A stretch of DNA of 23,388 nucleotides from Clostridia bacterium (GTDB lineage Bacteria; Bacillota; Clostridia; Christensenellales; Borkfalkiaceae), in contig JAFVXN010000153.1 in NCBI GenBank assembly GCA_017501125.1, forward strand, positions 1-23,388. Reading direction: 5' to 3'. This document shows positions 15,139 through 22,926 of this stretch, in pieces (position 1 is the stretch's first letter; every line of letters starts with the position of its first letter). A model generated the notes under the pieces. It did no database searches and had not been told where the DNA came from. It saw only the letters and a program-made list of their open reading frames with translations. The position numbers and the translations under genes were made by a program.

Positions 15139-16128
15139 ATGAAGAACAAGCAGACGGTAGAGATAGGTTCGCTGGAAAAACTGTCCAAAATCTTGGGTGC
15201 GTTTGACGAAAACCTCAACGCGCTGTGTCGGGAATTGTCCGTCGTCGCCTACGTGGACGGGGTAAGCGTCGTCGTAAGCGGTGAAGAACACGCCGTCGAC
15301 GTCGCCGTGCAGGTGCTGGGTGCGCTGTCTAAACTTGCCGATACGGGCGAGGCGATTGATTTTGGTAGGACGTCGTATTGTATCGAACTTGCCAAAGAGG
15401 GCAGGGCGCAAGACATCACCAGCCTGACTTCGGGGGTCGTAGCGGTCACGGCACGGGGCAGGCAAGTCAAGTGCAAGACGATGGGGCAAAAGGAATACGT
15501 CGACGCCATCAAAAACCATTCCGTCACCTTCGGCGTGGGACCTGCGGGTATGGGTAAGACGTATCTTGCCGTAGGTATGGCGGTGTCCGCGTTCAAGAGC
15601 AAGCAGGTGGAGAAAATTATCCTGACGAGACCTGCGGTGGAGGCAGGCGAAAAACTCGGCTTTTTGCCAGGGGATTTACAGGAGAAAGTGGACCCGTATT
15701 TGCGGCCGCTGTACGACGCTTTGCAAGAGATGTTCGGGGTAGAGAACTACACGAAACTAATGGAAAGGCAGATAATAGAGGTTGCGCCCCTCGCATACAT
15801 GCGCGGTAGGACGCTGTCCAACGCCTTCATCATCTTGGACGAGGCGCAGAACACGACGAAGGAGCAGATGAAGATGTTCCTGACCCGTATGGGGGAAGGG
15901 AGCAAGGTGGTGGTGACGGGCGACGTCACGCAGATGGACTTGCCCGACGGAAAAGAGAGCGGACTTTTGGACGCGGTGAATATTTTAGAGGGCGTCGAAG
16001 GGATAGCGGTGAGGCGGTTGACGGCGCAAGACGTCGTAAGACATCCGCTGGTTATGCGTATTATTCGCGCCTACGAAAAGGCGGAAGACAAGCCTAAACA
16101 AACGCGCAAGGAGAGGGACGAAAGATGA
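15139..16128 (+). CDS. phoH: PhoH family ATPase
   Basis: This 329-residue cytoplasmic P-loop ATPase has an N-terminal KH-like segment (about 1-95). The PhoH domain shows Walker A GPAGMGKT (134-141), the LTRPAVEAGEKLGFLPGD block (162-179) and Walker B FIILDEAQN (230-238). VVVTGDVTQMDLP (257-269) and RHPLV (301-305) are also typical. PhoH/YbeZ proteins partner with the endonuclease YbeY in rRNA maturation, and ybeY is two genes downstream here. ATG 15139 has AGGAG six bases upstream; a GTG one codon earlier is less likely. The gene starts 21 bases after yqfD, the only gap in an otherwise overlapping operon. Confidence 0.94.
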   Translation: MKNKQTVEIGSLEKLSKILGAFDENLNALCRELSVVAYVDGVSVVVSGEEHAVDVAVQVLGALSKLADTGEAIDFGRTSYCIELAKEGRAQDITSLTSGVVAVTARGRQVKCKTMGQKEYVDAIKNHSVTFGVGPAGMGKTYLAVGMAVSAFKSKQVEKIILTRPAVEAGEKLGFLPGDLQEKVDPYLRPLYDALQEMFGVENYTKLMERQIIEVAPLAYMRGRTLSNAFIILDEAQNTTKEQMKMFLTRMGEGSKVVVTGDVTQMDLPDGKESGLLDAVNILEGVEGIAVRRLTAQDVVRHPLVMRIIRAYEKAEDKPKQTRKERDER

Positions 16129-17648
16129 AGATAAAAAATGCACAATGGAGCAAGCAAAAGGTAGCGGGGAGTATTATCCTCTTCCTCGTCTATTTCGTGA
16201 TGCTTGCCCTGATCGGTTTCCTGTTGCTGACGTATGACAAACTGACGAATTTGTCCAGCGTATTTCCCGAAAAGGGGCCGGAATATTTATACGCGCTGTG
16301 CGCGCTGTTCCTGTTGACGGTCATCACGTACGTCTACCTCTTTTTCGAAGATAGGGAAGTGTTGGCGAGCGCGAAGAAGATATCCGTACTTTTTATCGTG
16401 CTGGCATTACAGATTTTCGTGTCCTTTGCGATGGGCAAGGCGGGTATGTCCGACGGGTTGAGTATCAAGACCGTCTACATGCGTCCCGTAGCCCTCGGCG
16501 CGCTGTTGACCTACGCCCTGTTGGGGAGAAAGACGGCGCCGTTTATGGTGGTGGTGACGTCGCTGATTATCTACGTGTTAGACAACGCGGCGGGCGTGCA
16601 TACGTCGGGGGAAATTTACGCGTCCTTGCTCATTTCCTTTACGGCGGGCATCGTGGCAATCTTCGCGTGCTTTTTGGCAAAGACCCGTTTCCGCATTATT
16701 TTAGTCGGGTTTATCATCATTATCCCCATTACCTTCGTTATCGTGTTGTTGGAGGTGACGCAATTCGTCTCTCCTGTGGAAAGCGTGCCCCTGCCCACGG
16801 CAGAATATATCTTCGTAAAGATAGGGTACGGTTTGTTCGGCGCGATTTTGTCCGTCGTACTCTTCTTGACGCTGTTGCCTATCTTTGAGTGGATGTTCAA
16901 TTGCTTGACGATATATAGGCTTAGGGAACTGACGGGGCACGACGCGAAGTTGCTCAAAAAATTGCGTGAGGAGGCGCCTGGCACCTTTAATCACTCCGTC
17001 TCCGTGGCACAACTTGCCGAGTCGTGCGCGTCGGCGCTGGGTGAGAACGCCGATTTGGCGCGGGCGGCGGCGTATTACCACGACGTGGGTAAGTTGCACC
17101 AGCCCGAGTATTTCACGGAAAACCAAGGGGATTATAACCTGCACGACGAATTGACGCCCGAACTTTCCGCGGATATTATTCGCTCCCACGCGCAGGACGG
17201 GTACGAGTTAATCCGCAGTCACCACTTGCCGCAGTTCTTTGCGGACGTCGCCGTACAACACCACGGCACCCTGCCCATTCGCTATTTCTACGCAAAGGCG
17301 TTGAAGATGACGGACGGGGAGTTGAACATCGAGGACTTCTCCTACGCAGGACCCAAGCCCCAGACCCGTATCGCCGCCATCATTATGATTGCCGACGCGG
17401 CGGAGGCGACGGTGCGCGCCCTGCCCGTCCGCAACCAAGACACGGTAGAGGAAGCGGTGCGCAAAATCATCGAGGAGCGTATGGAATTCGAGCAGTTTAG
17501 CGAGTGCGCGATTACTATGTCCGACCTTGCGACCATCCGTCGTACGCTCGTCGATACGCTGACGGGGGTATACCACCACAGGGTAAGTTATCCTGGGCTG
17601 AGATACAAGCGCAACAAAGACGGCAAAACGGAAGGGGAAAACGAATGA
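16125..17648 (+). CDS. pgpH: PgpH-type HD-domain cyclic-di-AMP phosphodiesterase lacking the 7TMR-HDED domain
   Basis: By position (phoH-X-ybeY) and by motifs this is the YqfF/PgpH membrane HD phosphohydrolase, which degrades cyclic di-AMP in Listeria. It is only 507 residues instead of about 700. Seven to eight membrane helices lie between residues 13 and 255, followed by a cytoplasmic HD domain: FNHS (His290), HD (319-320), RSH (His355), SHH (366-367) and QHHG (379-380), which together form the two-metal site. In standard PgpH about 270 extracytoplasmic residues (7TMR-HDED sensor) separate the first two helices. Here only about 15 residues (roughly 37-51) do so, and the frame shows no break. 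Catalysis should be preserved; external sensing is probably lost or altered. It overlaps phoH and ybeY by four bases each. Confidence 0.88.
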   Translation: MKIKNAQWSKQKVAGSIILFLVYFVMLALIGFLLLTYDKLTNLSSVFPEKGPEYLYALCALFLLTVITYVYLFFEDREVLASAKKISVLFIVLALQIFVSFAMGKAGMSDGLSIKTVYMRPVALGALLTYALLGRKTAPFMVVVTSLIIYVLDNAAGVHTSGEIYASLLISFTAGIVAIFACFLAKTRFRIILVGFIIIIPITFVIVLLEVTQFVSPVESVPLPTAEYIFVKIGYGLFGAILSVVLFLTLLPIFEWMFNCLTIYRLRELTGHDAKLLKKLREEAPGTFNHSVSVAQLAESCASALGENADLARAAAYYHDVGKLHQPEYFTENQGDYNLHDELTPELSADIIRSHAQDGYELIRSHHLPQFFADVAVQHHGTLPIRYFYAKALKMTDGELNIEDFSYAGPKPQTRIAAIIMIADAAEATVRALPVRNQDTVEEAVRKIIEERMEFEQFSECAITMSDLATIRRTLVDTLTGVYHHRVSYPGLRYKRNKDGKTEGENE

Positions 17649-18136
17649 GAAAATCCTTTTATATCAACTGTGAAGAGGGGCTTTCCCGCAAGGACAAGGC
17701 CCTGTTGCAAGAGGCTTTCGACGGCGTGGTGGAGGCAGATGCGCCCCTTGCCGTGGAGGTCGTGTTCGTAGGCGAAGAGGAGATTCGCTCGCTCAACCTT
17801 TCCACGCGCGGGATAGACAAGGTGACGGACGTCTTATCCTATCCCACGATGGACGGAATTAAGGGAGTAGCCCTTAAAAAGAAGGAGCATTTGCTCGATT
17901 TGGACGAGAAAGGCAGGATATTAATCGGCAGTATCGCGGTATGCACGGAGGTCGCCAAAAGACAGGCGGAGGAATACGGCCACCCCTACGAAAGGGAGTT
18001 GTTCTACCTGATTACGCACGGCGTTATGCATTGTCTTGGGTACGACCATATGACGGATAGCGACAAGGCGGAGATGAGAGAAAAAGAAGAGAGCGCGCTT
18101 AGGAAAATCGGCGTGACGAGAGAGGAAGAAGTATGA
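17645..18136 (+). CDS. ybeY: Endoribonuclease YbeY (rRNA maturation factor)
   Basis: YbeY is a zinc-dependent endoribonuclease involved in 16S rRNA 3' end maturation and 70S quality control. The 163-residue protein carries STRGIDKVTDVLSYP (53-67) and the metal-binding motif HGVMHCLGYDH (125-135), with His125, His129 and His135 as ligands. Length fits the family (about 150-165). The ATG at 17645 overlaps the stop of the upstream gene (ATGA); an earlier in-frame reading would lie entirely inside that gene. It overlaps era by four bases. In many Bacillota dgkA and cdd stand between ybeY and era, but they are absent here. Confidence 0.95.
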   Translation: MRKSFYINCEEGLSRKDKALLQEAFDGVVEADAPLAVEVVFVGEEEIRSLNLSTRGIDKVTDVLSYPTMDGIKGVALKKKEHLLDLDEKGRILIGSIAVCTEVAKRQAEEYGHPYERELFYLITHGVMHCLGYDHMTDSDKAEMREKEESALRKIGVTREEEV

Positions 18137-19026
18137 GGAGCGGGTATATTGCGGTTATCGGTAAAGCCAACGCAGGCAAGAGTACGTTGATTAACGTGCT
18201 GGTGGGGGAAAAGGTGTCTATCGTCTCCCCCAAACCCCAGACGACGAGGGATAGGATACTCGGCGTATTGACGGAGGCGGATTATCAAATCGTCTTCGTG
18301 GACACGCCAGGGCTTTACAAGGCGCGCAACGCGCTCACCGATATGATGATGAAGACGACGGAGGTCAGCGCAAAATCGGTGGATTTTATCCTCTACGTAG
18401 TCGACGGACACAACGGCGTGGACGAGGAAGATTTCGACCTGATGAAAAAATACCGCGCGCTGGGGATTCCCATGGCGGTAGCGTTCACGAAAATCGACAT
18501 TATGCCCAAGGAGAATATTCCCTTGGCGGCGGCGCAGTTCGTCGACAACGATATGGACGTCGACCTTTTCCCCGTCTCGGCAAGGAAGGGGACGAATATG
18601 CGCGCTTTGAAGGAGTTCTTAGTGGCGCAGATGCCCGTGCAAGACAAGGTTTTTGAAGAGGATATCGTGTCGGACAAGAGCGAAAAATTTATGATCGCGG
18701 AGATTATGCGCGAGAAAATTTTGCTCAAATACGATAAGGAAATTCCGCACGGCGTCGCCATCGTCATCAACACCTTTGCGTTGCAGGACAACGGCGTGTA
18801 CGATATCAACCTTGACATCGTCTGCGAAAAGGCGGCGCATAAGGCAATCCTCATAGGAAAGCAGGGTAGGGCGATTAAAGAGGTCTCCTCTTTTGCCCGC
18901 CAAGCGATGGAAAAATTTTTAGACGCCAAAGTCTTTTTGACGACCTACGTAAAAGTCAAAGAGGACTGGCGCGACAGGCCAAATCTTTTGAGGGAATACG
19001 GCTACGAAAAACCTCAAGACGATTAA
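18133..19026 (+). CDS. era: GTPase Era
   Basis: Era is a GTPase that binds the 3' end of 16S rRNA through its KH domain and acts as a checkpoint in 30S assembly. The 297-residue protein has G1 GKANAGKST (10-18), the switch region PKPQTTRD (33-40), G3 DTPG (57-60), G4 TKID (119-122) and G5 SAR (149-151). The C-terminal KH domain contains the IGKQGRAIKE loop (241-250). Most homologues have PNVGKST in G1; the A-N-A version here is a known minor variation and should bind GTP. It is the last gene of the overlapping yqfC operon. The next 294 bases contain no gene. Confidence 0.97.
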   Translation: MRSGYIAVIGKANAGKSTLINVLVGEKVSIVSPKPQTTRDRILGVLTEADYQIVFVDTPGLYKARNALTDMMMKTTEVSAKSVDFILYVVDGHNGVDEEDFDLMKKYRALGIPMAVAFTKIDIMPKENIPLAAAQFVDNDMDVDLFPVSARKGTNMRALKEFLVAQMPVQDKVFEEDIVSDKSEKFMIAEIMREKILLKYDKEIPHGVAIVINTFALQDNGVYDINLDIVCEKAAHKAILIGKQGRAIKEVSSFARQAMEKFLDAKVFLTTYVKVKEDWRDRPNLLREYGYEKPQDD

Positions 19027-19320
19027 TCTTCTTTCCATAGCCGTCGCATCTCAGCGTTGCGCTCCGTGTTTTTTTAGTCGTGTACGCTTAAGTACACTCC
19101 TTGCAAAAATACTCGCGCTCCTTGACCTGCTCGGCTCTAAAAAGAAGAGGGCAGGACGGTTAGTACGTTCCCGTCAAAGGCGTTCGCGTATATTGCGAAC
19201 CACTATTAAATTATAAAAAATAGCCCGAAAACCAAAGGTTTTCCAACCGTGGCGAAAGCCCGCCTTTTTGCATAATTTTTTCTGCCCTTCCCAAACTGTA
19301 AAAGGAAGGGGGAGAAAGCG
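19027..19320. other. Structured non-coding spacer with three inverted repeats
   Basis: No convincing gene is seen in these 294 bases. Three separate inverted repeats are visible: GTGTAC/GTACAC (19080-19097, 6-base loop), GTTCGC/GCGAAC (19182-19200, 7-base loop) and GAAAACC/GGTTTTC (19217-19233, 3-base loop). A T7 run at 19069-19075 follows only the weak AGCG/CGCT stem (19053-19063). A 4-bp GGCG/CGCC stem with T5 (19251-19269) might be a weak terminator of the era operon. The AT-rich stretch 19202-19214 could hold a promoter, but no well-spaced pair was found. The composition suggests a dispersed repeat or an RNA element. Confidence 0.5.
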
Positions 19321-19431
19321 ATGCGTGACAAGAAAAAGGCGGACGGCGCGGCGGAACTCGCGTGGAAAAACTTTGAAAAAACGGGCAAAATCACCTATTA
19401 TCTACTATATTACGACTTACTGAACAAATAG
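19321..19431 (+). CDS. yqzL: YqzL-like small protein
   Basis: ATG 19321 opens a 36-residue frame preceded by a strong purine-rich ribosome binding site (AAGGAAGGGGGAG). The core AWKNFEKTGKITYYLLY resembles Bacillus YqzL (TWKVFSQTGNIDTYLLF), with the W..F..TG.I..YLL pattern conserved. The position between era and recO is the same as in Bacillus subtilis. The family (about 45 residues) has no known function. The N-terminus here is Lys/Ala-rich and the acidic C-terminal tail of the Bacillus protein is missing. recO begins 22 bases later, so the two are probably co-transcribed. Confidence 0.82.
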   Translation: MRDKKKADGAAELAWKNFEKTGKITYYLLYYDLLNK

Positions 19432-19453
19432 CGCAAAACGAAGGCGGAAAGAG

Positions 19454-20176
19454 ATGGAGATTAAGAGCAACGGAATCGTATTACGATCAATTGATTATAA
19501 CGAAAGCGACAGATTGCTGACTCTTTTTACCGCCGAAAAAGGCAAACTGACGGTGGGGATCAAAGGGGTGCGCAAAAAGGGCGCGCGCCTTGCCTTTGCC
19601 TCCCAACCCTTTTGCTTTGCGGAGTACGTCTTGGTGCAAAAAGGGGATAAGTATACGGTGAAGACCGCGTACTTATACGACGGATTTTACCCCTTGCGCA
19701 CGGACATAGCGCGCTATTATGCGGCAAGCGCCGCCCTGACCACCGCGTACGCCCTTTTGGGCGAGGAAGAAAAAGCGGACGGTGTCTTCGTGGCGCTCGT
19801 GCAGGCACTCAAGGGTCTCGCCTACGGCGAGGGTGACCCTGCGGAGCCCCTTGTCGAATTCCTTCTCTACGCCCTGCAATCGTCGGGCTACGGGATTAAT
19901 CTCGACGGGTGTGGCTACTGCGACGAGGACCTTGGCGACAAGCCGTATTTTGATTTTTCGGGGGGCTGTTTTTGCCACGAATCCTGCTCGGACGGGGTGC
20001 GTGCCAGCCTTTCGACCTATCATTTTTTGCGTAAGTGTAGTGGGCTCGATTATAAGGAGCACGAGATAGAAGGTGGTGGGCGTCGCGCCGTAAAACTCAT
20101 CAAGACGTTTTTGGCGACGAGGCTGGATTTCAACGCGACTTGTCTGGAAGATTTTCTTCGGTTGTACGAAGGCTGA
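19454..20176 (+). CDS. recO: DNA repair protein RecO
   Basis: RecO anneals complementary single strands and, with RecR, loads RecA on SSB-coated DNA. The 240-residue protein has an N-terminal OB fold (IKSNGIVLRSIDYNESDRLL, then FTAEKGKLTVGIKGVRKKGA), a helical middle and a zinc-binding cysteine cluster. The cluster is CGYC (153-156) and CFCHESC (172-178). Length is typical (about 240-255). The order era-yqzL-recO is conserved in the Bacillota. ATG 19454 has GGCGGAAAGAG upstream. No terminator is seen directly downstream, and the 89-base gap to the next gene contains only short inverted repeats. Confidence 0.93.
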   Translation: MEIKSNGIVLRSIDYNESDRLLTLFTAEKGKLTVGIKGVRKKGARLAFASQPFCFAEYVLVQKGDKYTVKTAYLYDGFYPLRTDIARYYAASAALTTAYALLGEEEKADGVFVALVQALKGLAYGEGDPAEPLVEFLLYALQSSGYGINLDGCGYCDEDLGDKPYFDFSGGCFCHESCSDGVRASLSTYHFLRKCSGLDYKEHEIEGGGRRAVKLIKTFLATRLDFNATCLEDFLRLYEG

Positions 20177-20265
20177 CGGACGGGCGAAAAGGCGGCGATA
20201 GCGAGACACCGCAATCTTTTCGTCTTAGGGGCGTAAAAGTGAGAGTTGCCCACTCCTAAAAACGT

Positions 20266-21660
20266 ATGGAAAAGGAAGTAAAGAAAAAAAGAGTAAGCAA
20301 AAAAGCAAAAGAACAAGAGACGCAGGCGACGGCGGTAGAGATCGCCGTAGTCGAGGACAAACCCAAAAAAGCGACGAGAAAACCTCGCGCAAAGAAGGCG
20401 GAAAAGCCCGCCGTTGAACCCATCGCCGAGGGGGCGTCCGTCCCCGAAACCGTCGAGGCGGTAGTGGAAGTAGCCGAAGAAACGACGGCGCAAAAAGAGA
20501 CGGAACAACAGGCGAAAAAACCGAGAAAGCCTCGCACCAAAAAGGCGGAAAAAACGGAAGCACCTTTAGAAAAAGAACAGGTGCAAAAGGCGGAAGAAAA
20601 GCCCGCGGATGAAAAACACGAACTCACCCGTCAAGAGAAAAAAGACGCGGTAAAAGGCGTCGTTAAAGAGTTGCTGCAAGGGGCGACGATGCGTCGTACA
20701 AAACTAATAGACGAGGCGTCGAAACTGTACGTGGAGAGATTCCCTGCCGAGGAAAACGCCAACGTCAACGACGTAAAAGGCAGGGTGGGGTCCGTCATCA
20801 CGTTGATGGAACAAGCAAAAGAAATCTTCCTCGTGCGTGGCGAGATGACGCTGGAAAAACCCGCTGAAAAGGACGCTACGGTGGAGGAAAAAGCGGAAGA
20901 ACCCGTACCTGCCCCCGTCAAAGAGGAGCATTTACCCGTACCCGTGCCCGAGGCGAAACTGGCACCCGTGTTCGACTTAAGCGCGATTTTGGGTGAGAAA
21001 AAGATAGAAAAATCTGCGCAAAAGAAGGCGGAGGAGAAGACGGAAGACGCGCCTGTAAAGGCGGAGAAAAAGCCCGTCAAAAAGGCGACGGAAAAGACCG
21101 TGCGTACCGCGACGGCAAAAGCCAAACCGCAAGACAAACTCAAGGAAAAATTCTTAAAGAAAATCCGCTCTCACGGCGGTGCGTATCTAGAGTATTACGC
21201 CGTGTACCTTTTACAGCGCTACGCGCAGAGCAACGGAAGAAGGCTGGAAGGACTCAGGATTAGCGGCGGCGAAAACGACGGCGGTATCGACGGCGAAATC
21301 GTATTGACCGACCGCCTTGGCTTTAGGGAAACGCTGTATATTCAGGCGAAGAACTGGGAGCCGACGGACGAAAAATGGATGGTGGGCGAGACCCTTTTAC
21401 AGCAATTTATCGGCGCGGTCACCTATCGCCTCAGGAAAGAAGGCAAAGGCAACGGCAGAGGGGTGTACGTGACGACGTCCCGATTTAGCGATGGGGCGAA
21501 AAAGATGTTGGACGATATGAGCGATAGTTTCGTCGGCTACGACGGCGACGAACTTTTCGAACTCGCCAAAGAGTGCCGCTTTGGGCTTGTTCAAAAGGAC
21601 GGCGAGTGGACGCTGGACGAGAATTTGCTCTCTGGCGAAAAAGCATTTTTCAATATGTAA
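20266..21660 (+). CDS. Mrr-type restriction endonuclease-like protein with histone-H1-like tails
   Basis: The 464-residue protein is modular. Residues 1-115 are low-complexity Lys/Ala/Glu/Pro sequence, including two copies of KPR(A/T)KKAEK (39-47 and 89-97), reminiscent of histone H1 tails. Residues 119-197 look like a compact helical, possibly winged-helix, domain (DAVKGVVKELLQGATMRRTK, then KGRVGSVITLMEQA). A second low-complexity linker covers 198-290. Residues 291-464 match the Mrr catalytic domain (PD-(D/E)XK fold): GGAYLEYYAVYLL with Glu309, NDGGIDGE with Asp342, then IQAKNW with Gln360 and Lys362, and GVYVTTSRFSDGAKKML. Q-x-K in place of E-x-K is normal for Mrr. Mrr proteins cleave methylated DNA or act on stressed chromosomes. 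No methylase is nearby. ATG 20266 has no clear Shine-Dalgarno, but an in-frame stop nine bases upstream excludes an earlier start. Confidence 0.8.
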   Translation: MEKEVKKKRVSKKAKEQETQATAVEIAVVEDKPKKATRKPRAKKAEKPAVEPIAEGASVPETVEAVVEVAEETTAQKETEQQAKKPRKPRTKKAEKTEAPLEKEQVQKAEEKPADEKHELTRQEKKDAVKGVVKELLQGATMRRTKLIDEASKLYVERFPAEENANVNDVKGRVGSVITLMEQAKEIFLVRGEMTLEKPAEKDATVEEKAEEPVPAPVKEEHLPVPVPEAKLAPVFDLSAILGEKKIEKSAQKKAEEKTEDAPVKAEKKPVKKATEKTVRTATAKAKPQDKLKEKFLKKIRSHGGAYLEYYAVYLLQRYAQSNGRRLEGLRISGGENDGGIDGEIVLTDRLGFRETLYIQAKNWEPTDEKWMVGETLLQQFIGAVTYRLRKEGKGNGRGVYVTTSRFSDGAKKMLDDMSDSFVGYDGDELFELAKECRFGLVQKDGEWTLDENLLSGEKAFFNM

Positions 21661-21687
21661 GGACGCGTTAACGGCGCGTTAAGAAAG

Positions 21688-21714
21688 GACGCAGCGCACA
21701 GGCGCTGCGTCTTT
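21688..21714 (+). terminator. Rho-independent terminator after the Mrr-like gene
   Basis: A perfect 10-bp GC-rich stem (GACGCAGCGC with GCGCTGCGTC) has a 4-base loop ACAG and is followed by TTTGT. It lies 28 bases after the Mrr-like stop codon. The stem is strong, but the T tract is short. Confidence 0.8.
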
Positions 21715-21764
21715 GTATAGAAGGACGATAATGTTTAGAAAATAAATAATTTGCGGAAAAACGC

Positions 21765-21793
21765 TTGACAATCCTCAAAGGGGAGGGTATAAT
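21765..21793 (+). promoter_or_regulatory. Consensus sigma-A promoter of the YwaF-like gene
   Basis: TTGACA (21765-21770), a 17-base spacer and TATAAT (21788-21793) are exact matches to the sigma-A consensus. They are followed by a leader of about 60 bases with AAGGAG at 21843-21848. Confidence 0.88.
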
Positions 21794-21858
21794 GGACGCA
21801 ATTTTGACGATTTTGCGATAAGACGGCGAAAGGGTAAGCCGTAAGGAGCGAAAGAAAG

Positions 21859-22719
21859 ATGAAAGAATTTTTTGCAAACGTTGCGTGGACGATGGAAAAG
21901 CCTGCTTTTGGTGGCGCGTGGCATCTGTGTTTTTTGATTTTTGGGCTGATAGCCTGCGTCGTTGGGGCGTGGTTGCTTAGAAAAACGACGGACAAACAGG
22001 CGAAATGGATAGTTTTTGCGTGTGGCGTCGCGCTGTTGCTTTTTGAAACGTGCGATCAGTTGTTCTGGTTTTTTTACCTTGGCGACGGCGTCCATTATCA
22101 GTGGTGGTTGTTCCCTTTCCAACTTTGTGACGCGCCCATTTACTTATGTTTAATTTTTGCCTTTATGAAGGATAACCCTGTCAAGCGCGCCGTGTATAAT
22201 TGCTTGGCGACCTACAATCTATTTGGCGGGTTCGTCTCGATAATCGAAAGGTCTGGGCTTTCCTTTGAGTACGTGATTTTATCCGTCAACGGCTATATCT
22301 CCCACCTGCTGCTGGTCTTTTTGGGTATGTATCTGGTGGCAAGCGGGCGTGCGTGTAAGGGTTGGAAGGATTGGTTTTTGAGTATGGCGGCGTTCTTTAC
22401 CCTTTGTGGTTTAGCGCAGATACTCAACGTCATCTTCCAAGATAAGCCGACCTTTCTCTTTTACATCAGTCCCTATCTGTCAACGCCTCTCGCCGTGTTC
22501 CACGATATCGAGGCGTCGATTGGCTGGTTTGGCAATATGTGTCTGTATTTGCTTGCGCTCTCGATTGCCGCCGTGATCATGTTCCTCGTCGGTATGTACG
22601 GAAGAAAACCGCATCGGTTGCTGGCTGAAAAGATAAAGGCAAAAATCAACGGGCGAAACGGCAAAGGGCGCGGGGACGAGGGCGCGGAAGGAACCGAGCG
22701 GCAAAAGACTGAAAAATAA
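21859..22719 (+). CDS. YwaF/TMEM164-like integral membrane protein
   Basis: The 286-residue protein has about seven predicted membrane helices between residues 20 and 247 and a polar Lys/Gly/Glu-rich C-terminal tail (250-286). His22 in the first helix, the WWLFPFQLCDAP segment (82-93) and His149 match the pattern of the YwaF family (TIGR02206). In that family a conserved PxxLC motif and histidines sit in or near the membrane. Eukaryotic TMEM164 is a related acyltransferase, so a lipid-modifying role is possible, but the bacterial function is unknown and this is inference only. The gene is monocistronic with a perfect consensus promoter, implying strong expression. ATG 21859 is the first start after AAGGAG. 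Confidence 0.68.
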   Translation: MKEFFANVAWTMEKPAFGGAWHLCFLIFGLIACVVGAWLLRKTTDKQAKWIVFACGVALLLFETCDQLFWFFYLGDGVHYQWWLFPFQLCDAPIYLCLIFAFMKDNPVKRAVYNCLATYNLFGGFVSIIERSGLSFEYVILSVNGYISHLLLVFLGMYLVASGRACKGWKDWFLSMAAFFTLCGLAQILNVIFQDKPTFLFYISPYLSTPLAVFHDIEASIGWFGNMCLYLLALSIAAVIMFLVGMYGRKPHRLLAEKIKAKINGRNGKGRGDEGAEGTERQKTEK

Positions 22720-22726
22720 AGCGTGT

Positions 22727-22770
22727 AAAAATGCGGGGGAGGGAAAACGTCTCCCGTATTTTCTTTTTCT
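22727..22770 (+). terminator. Terminator-like hairpin after the YwaF-like gene
   Basis: AAAAT and CGGG on the left side pair with CCCG and ATTTT on the right side (with a G.T pair and small bulges) around a GGGAAAACGT centre. A T-rich tract TTTTCTTTTTC follows. The imperfect stem lowers confidence. Confidence 0.6.
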
Positions 22771-22841
22771 AAGAAAAAGAGAAGAAAGGCTAAAAAAATG
22801 GCAAAATCGCGAAAAAATGTTGAAAAAGGATATGCAAACGA

Positions 22842-22870
22842 TTGCTATTTTTTCGCTTTTATATTAAAAT
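22842..22870 (+). promoter_or_regulatory. Likely sigma-A promoter of ppdK
   Basis: TTGCTA (22842-22847), a 17-base spacer and TAAAAT (22865-22870) lie about 100 bases upstream of the ppdK start, leaving a long leader that holds a palindrome and a hairpin. TATTAA at 22862 is an alternative -10, but its spacing to this -35 is only 14 bases. Confidence 0.55.
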
Positions 22871-22893
22871 AAAAGGCGGTGGTCAATGCGCCT

Positions 22894-22926
22894 GCGTGTC
22901 AATATTGACGCGCGACGTAGCGCGCG
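22894..22926 (+). other. Palindrome and hairpin in the ppdK leader
   Basis: The perfect 12-base palindrome GTCAATATTGAC (22898-22909) extends to 20 bases (22894-22913) with one mismatched pair. Partly overlapping it is a CGCGCG/CGCGCG stem (22909-22914 with 22921-22926, 6-base loop). The first looks like an operator for a dimeric repressor and the second like an mRNA hairpin; the two could not form together. Confidence 0.5.

Noticed and set aside
17645..19026. Absence of dgkA and cdd between ybeY and era
   Set aside because: Many Clostridia lack these two genes at this position, so it is recorded as context rather than as a finding.
19206..19394. A 62-codon - strand frame overlapping the YqzL-like gene
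   Set aside because: The + strand frame has a strong ribosome binding site, YqzL similarity and the expected position before recO.
20383..20560. Repeated KPR/KKAEK coding segments that might look like a tandem DNA repeat
   Set aside because: Only two degenerate copies exist and they arise from low-complexity protein sequence; there is no regular repeat unit or CRISPR-like spacing.
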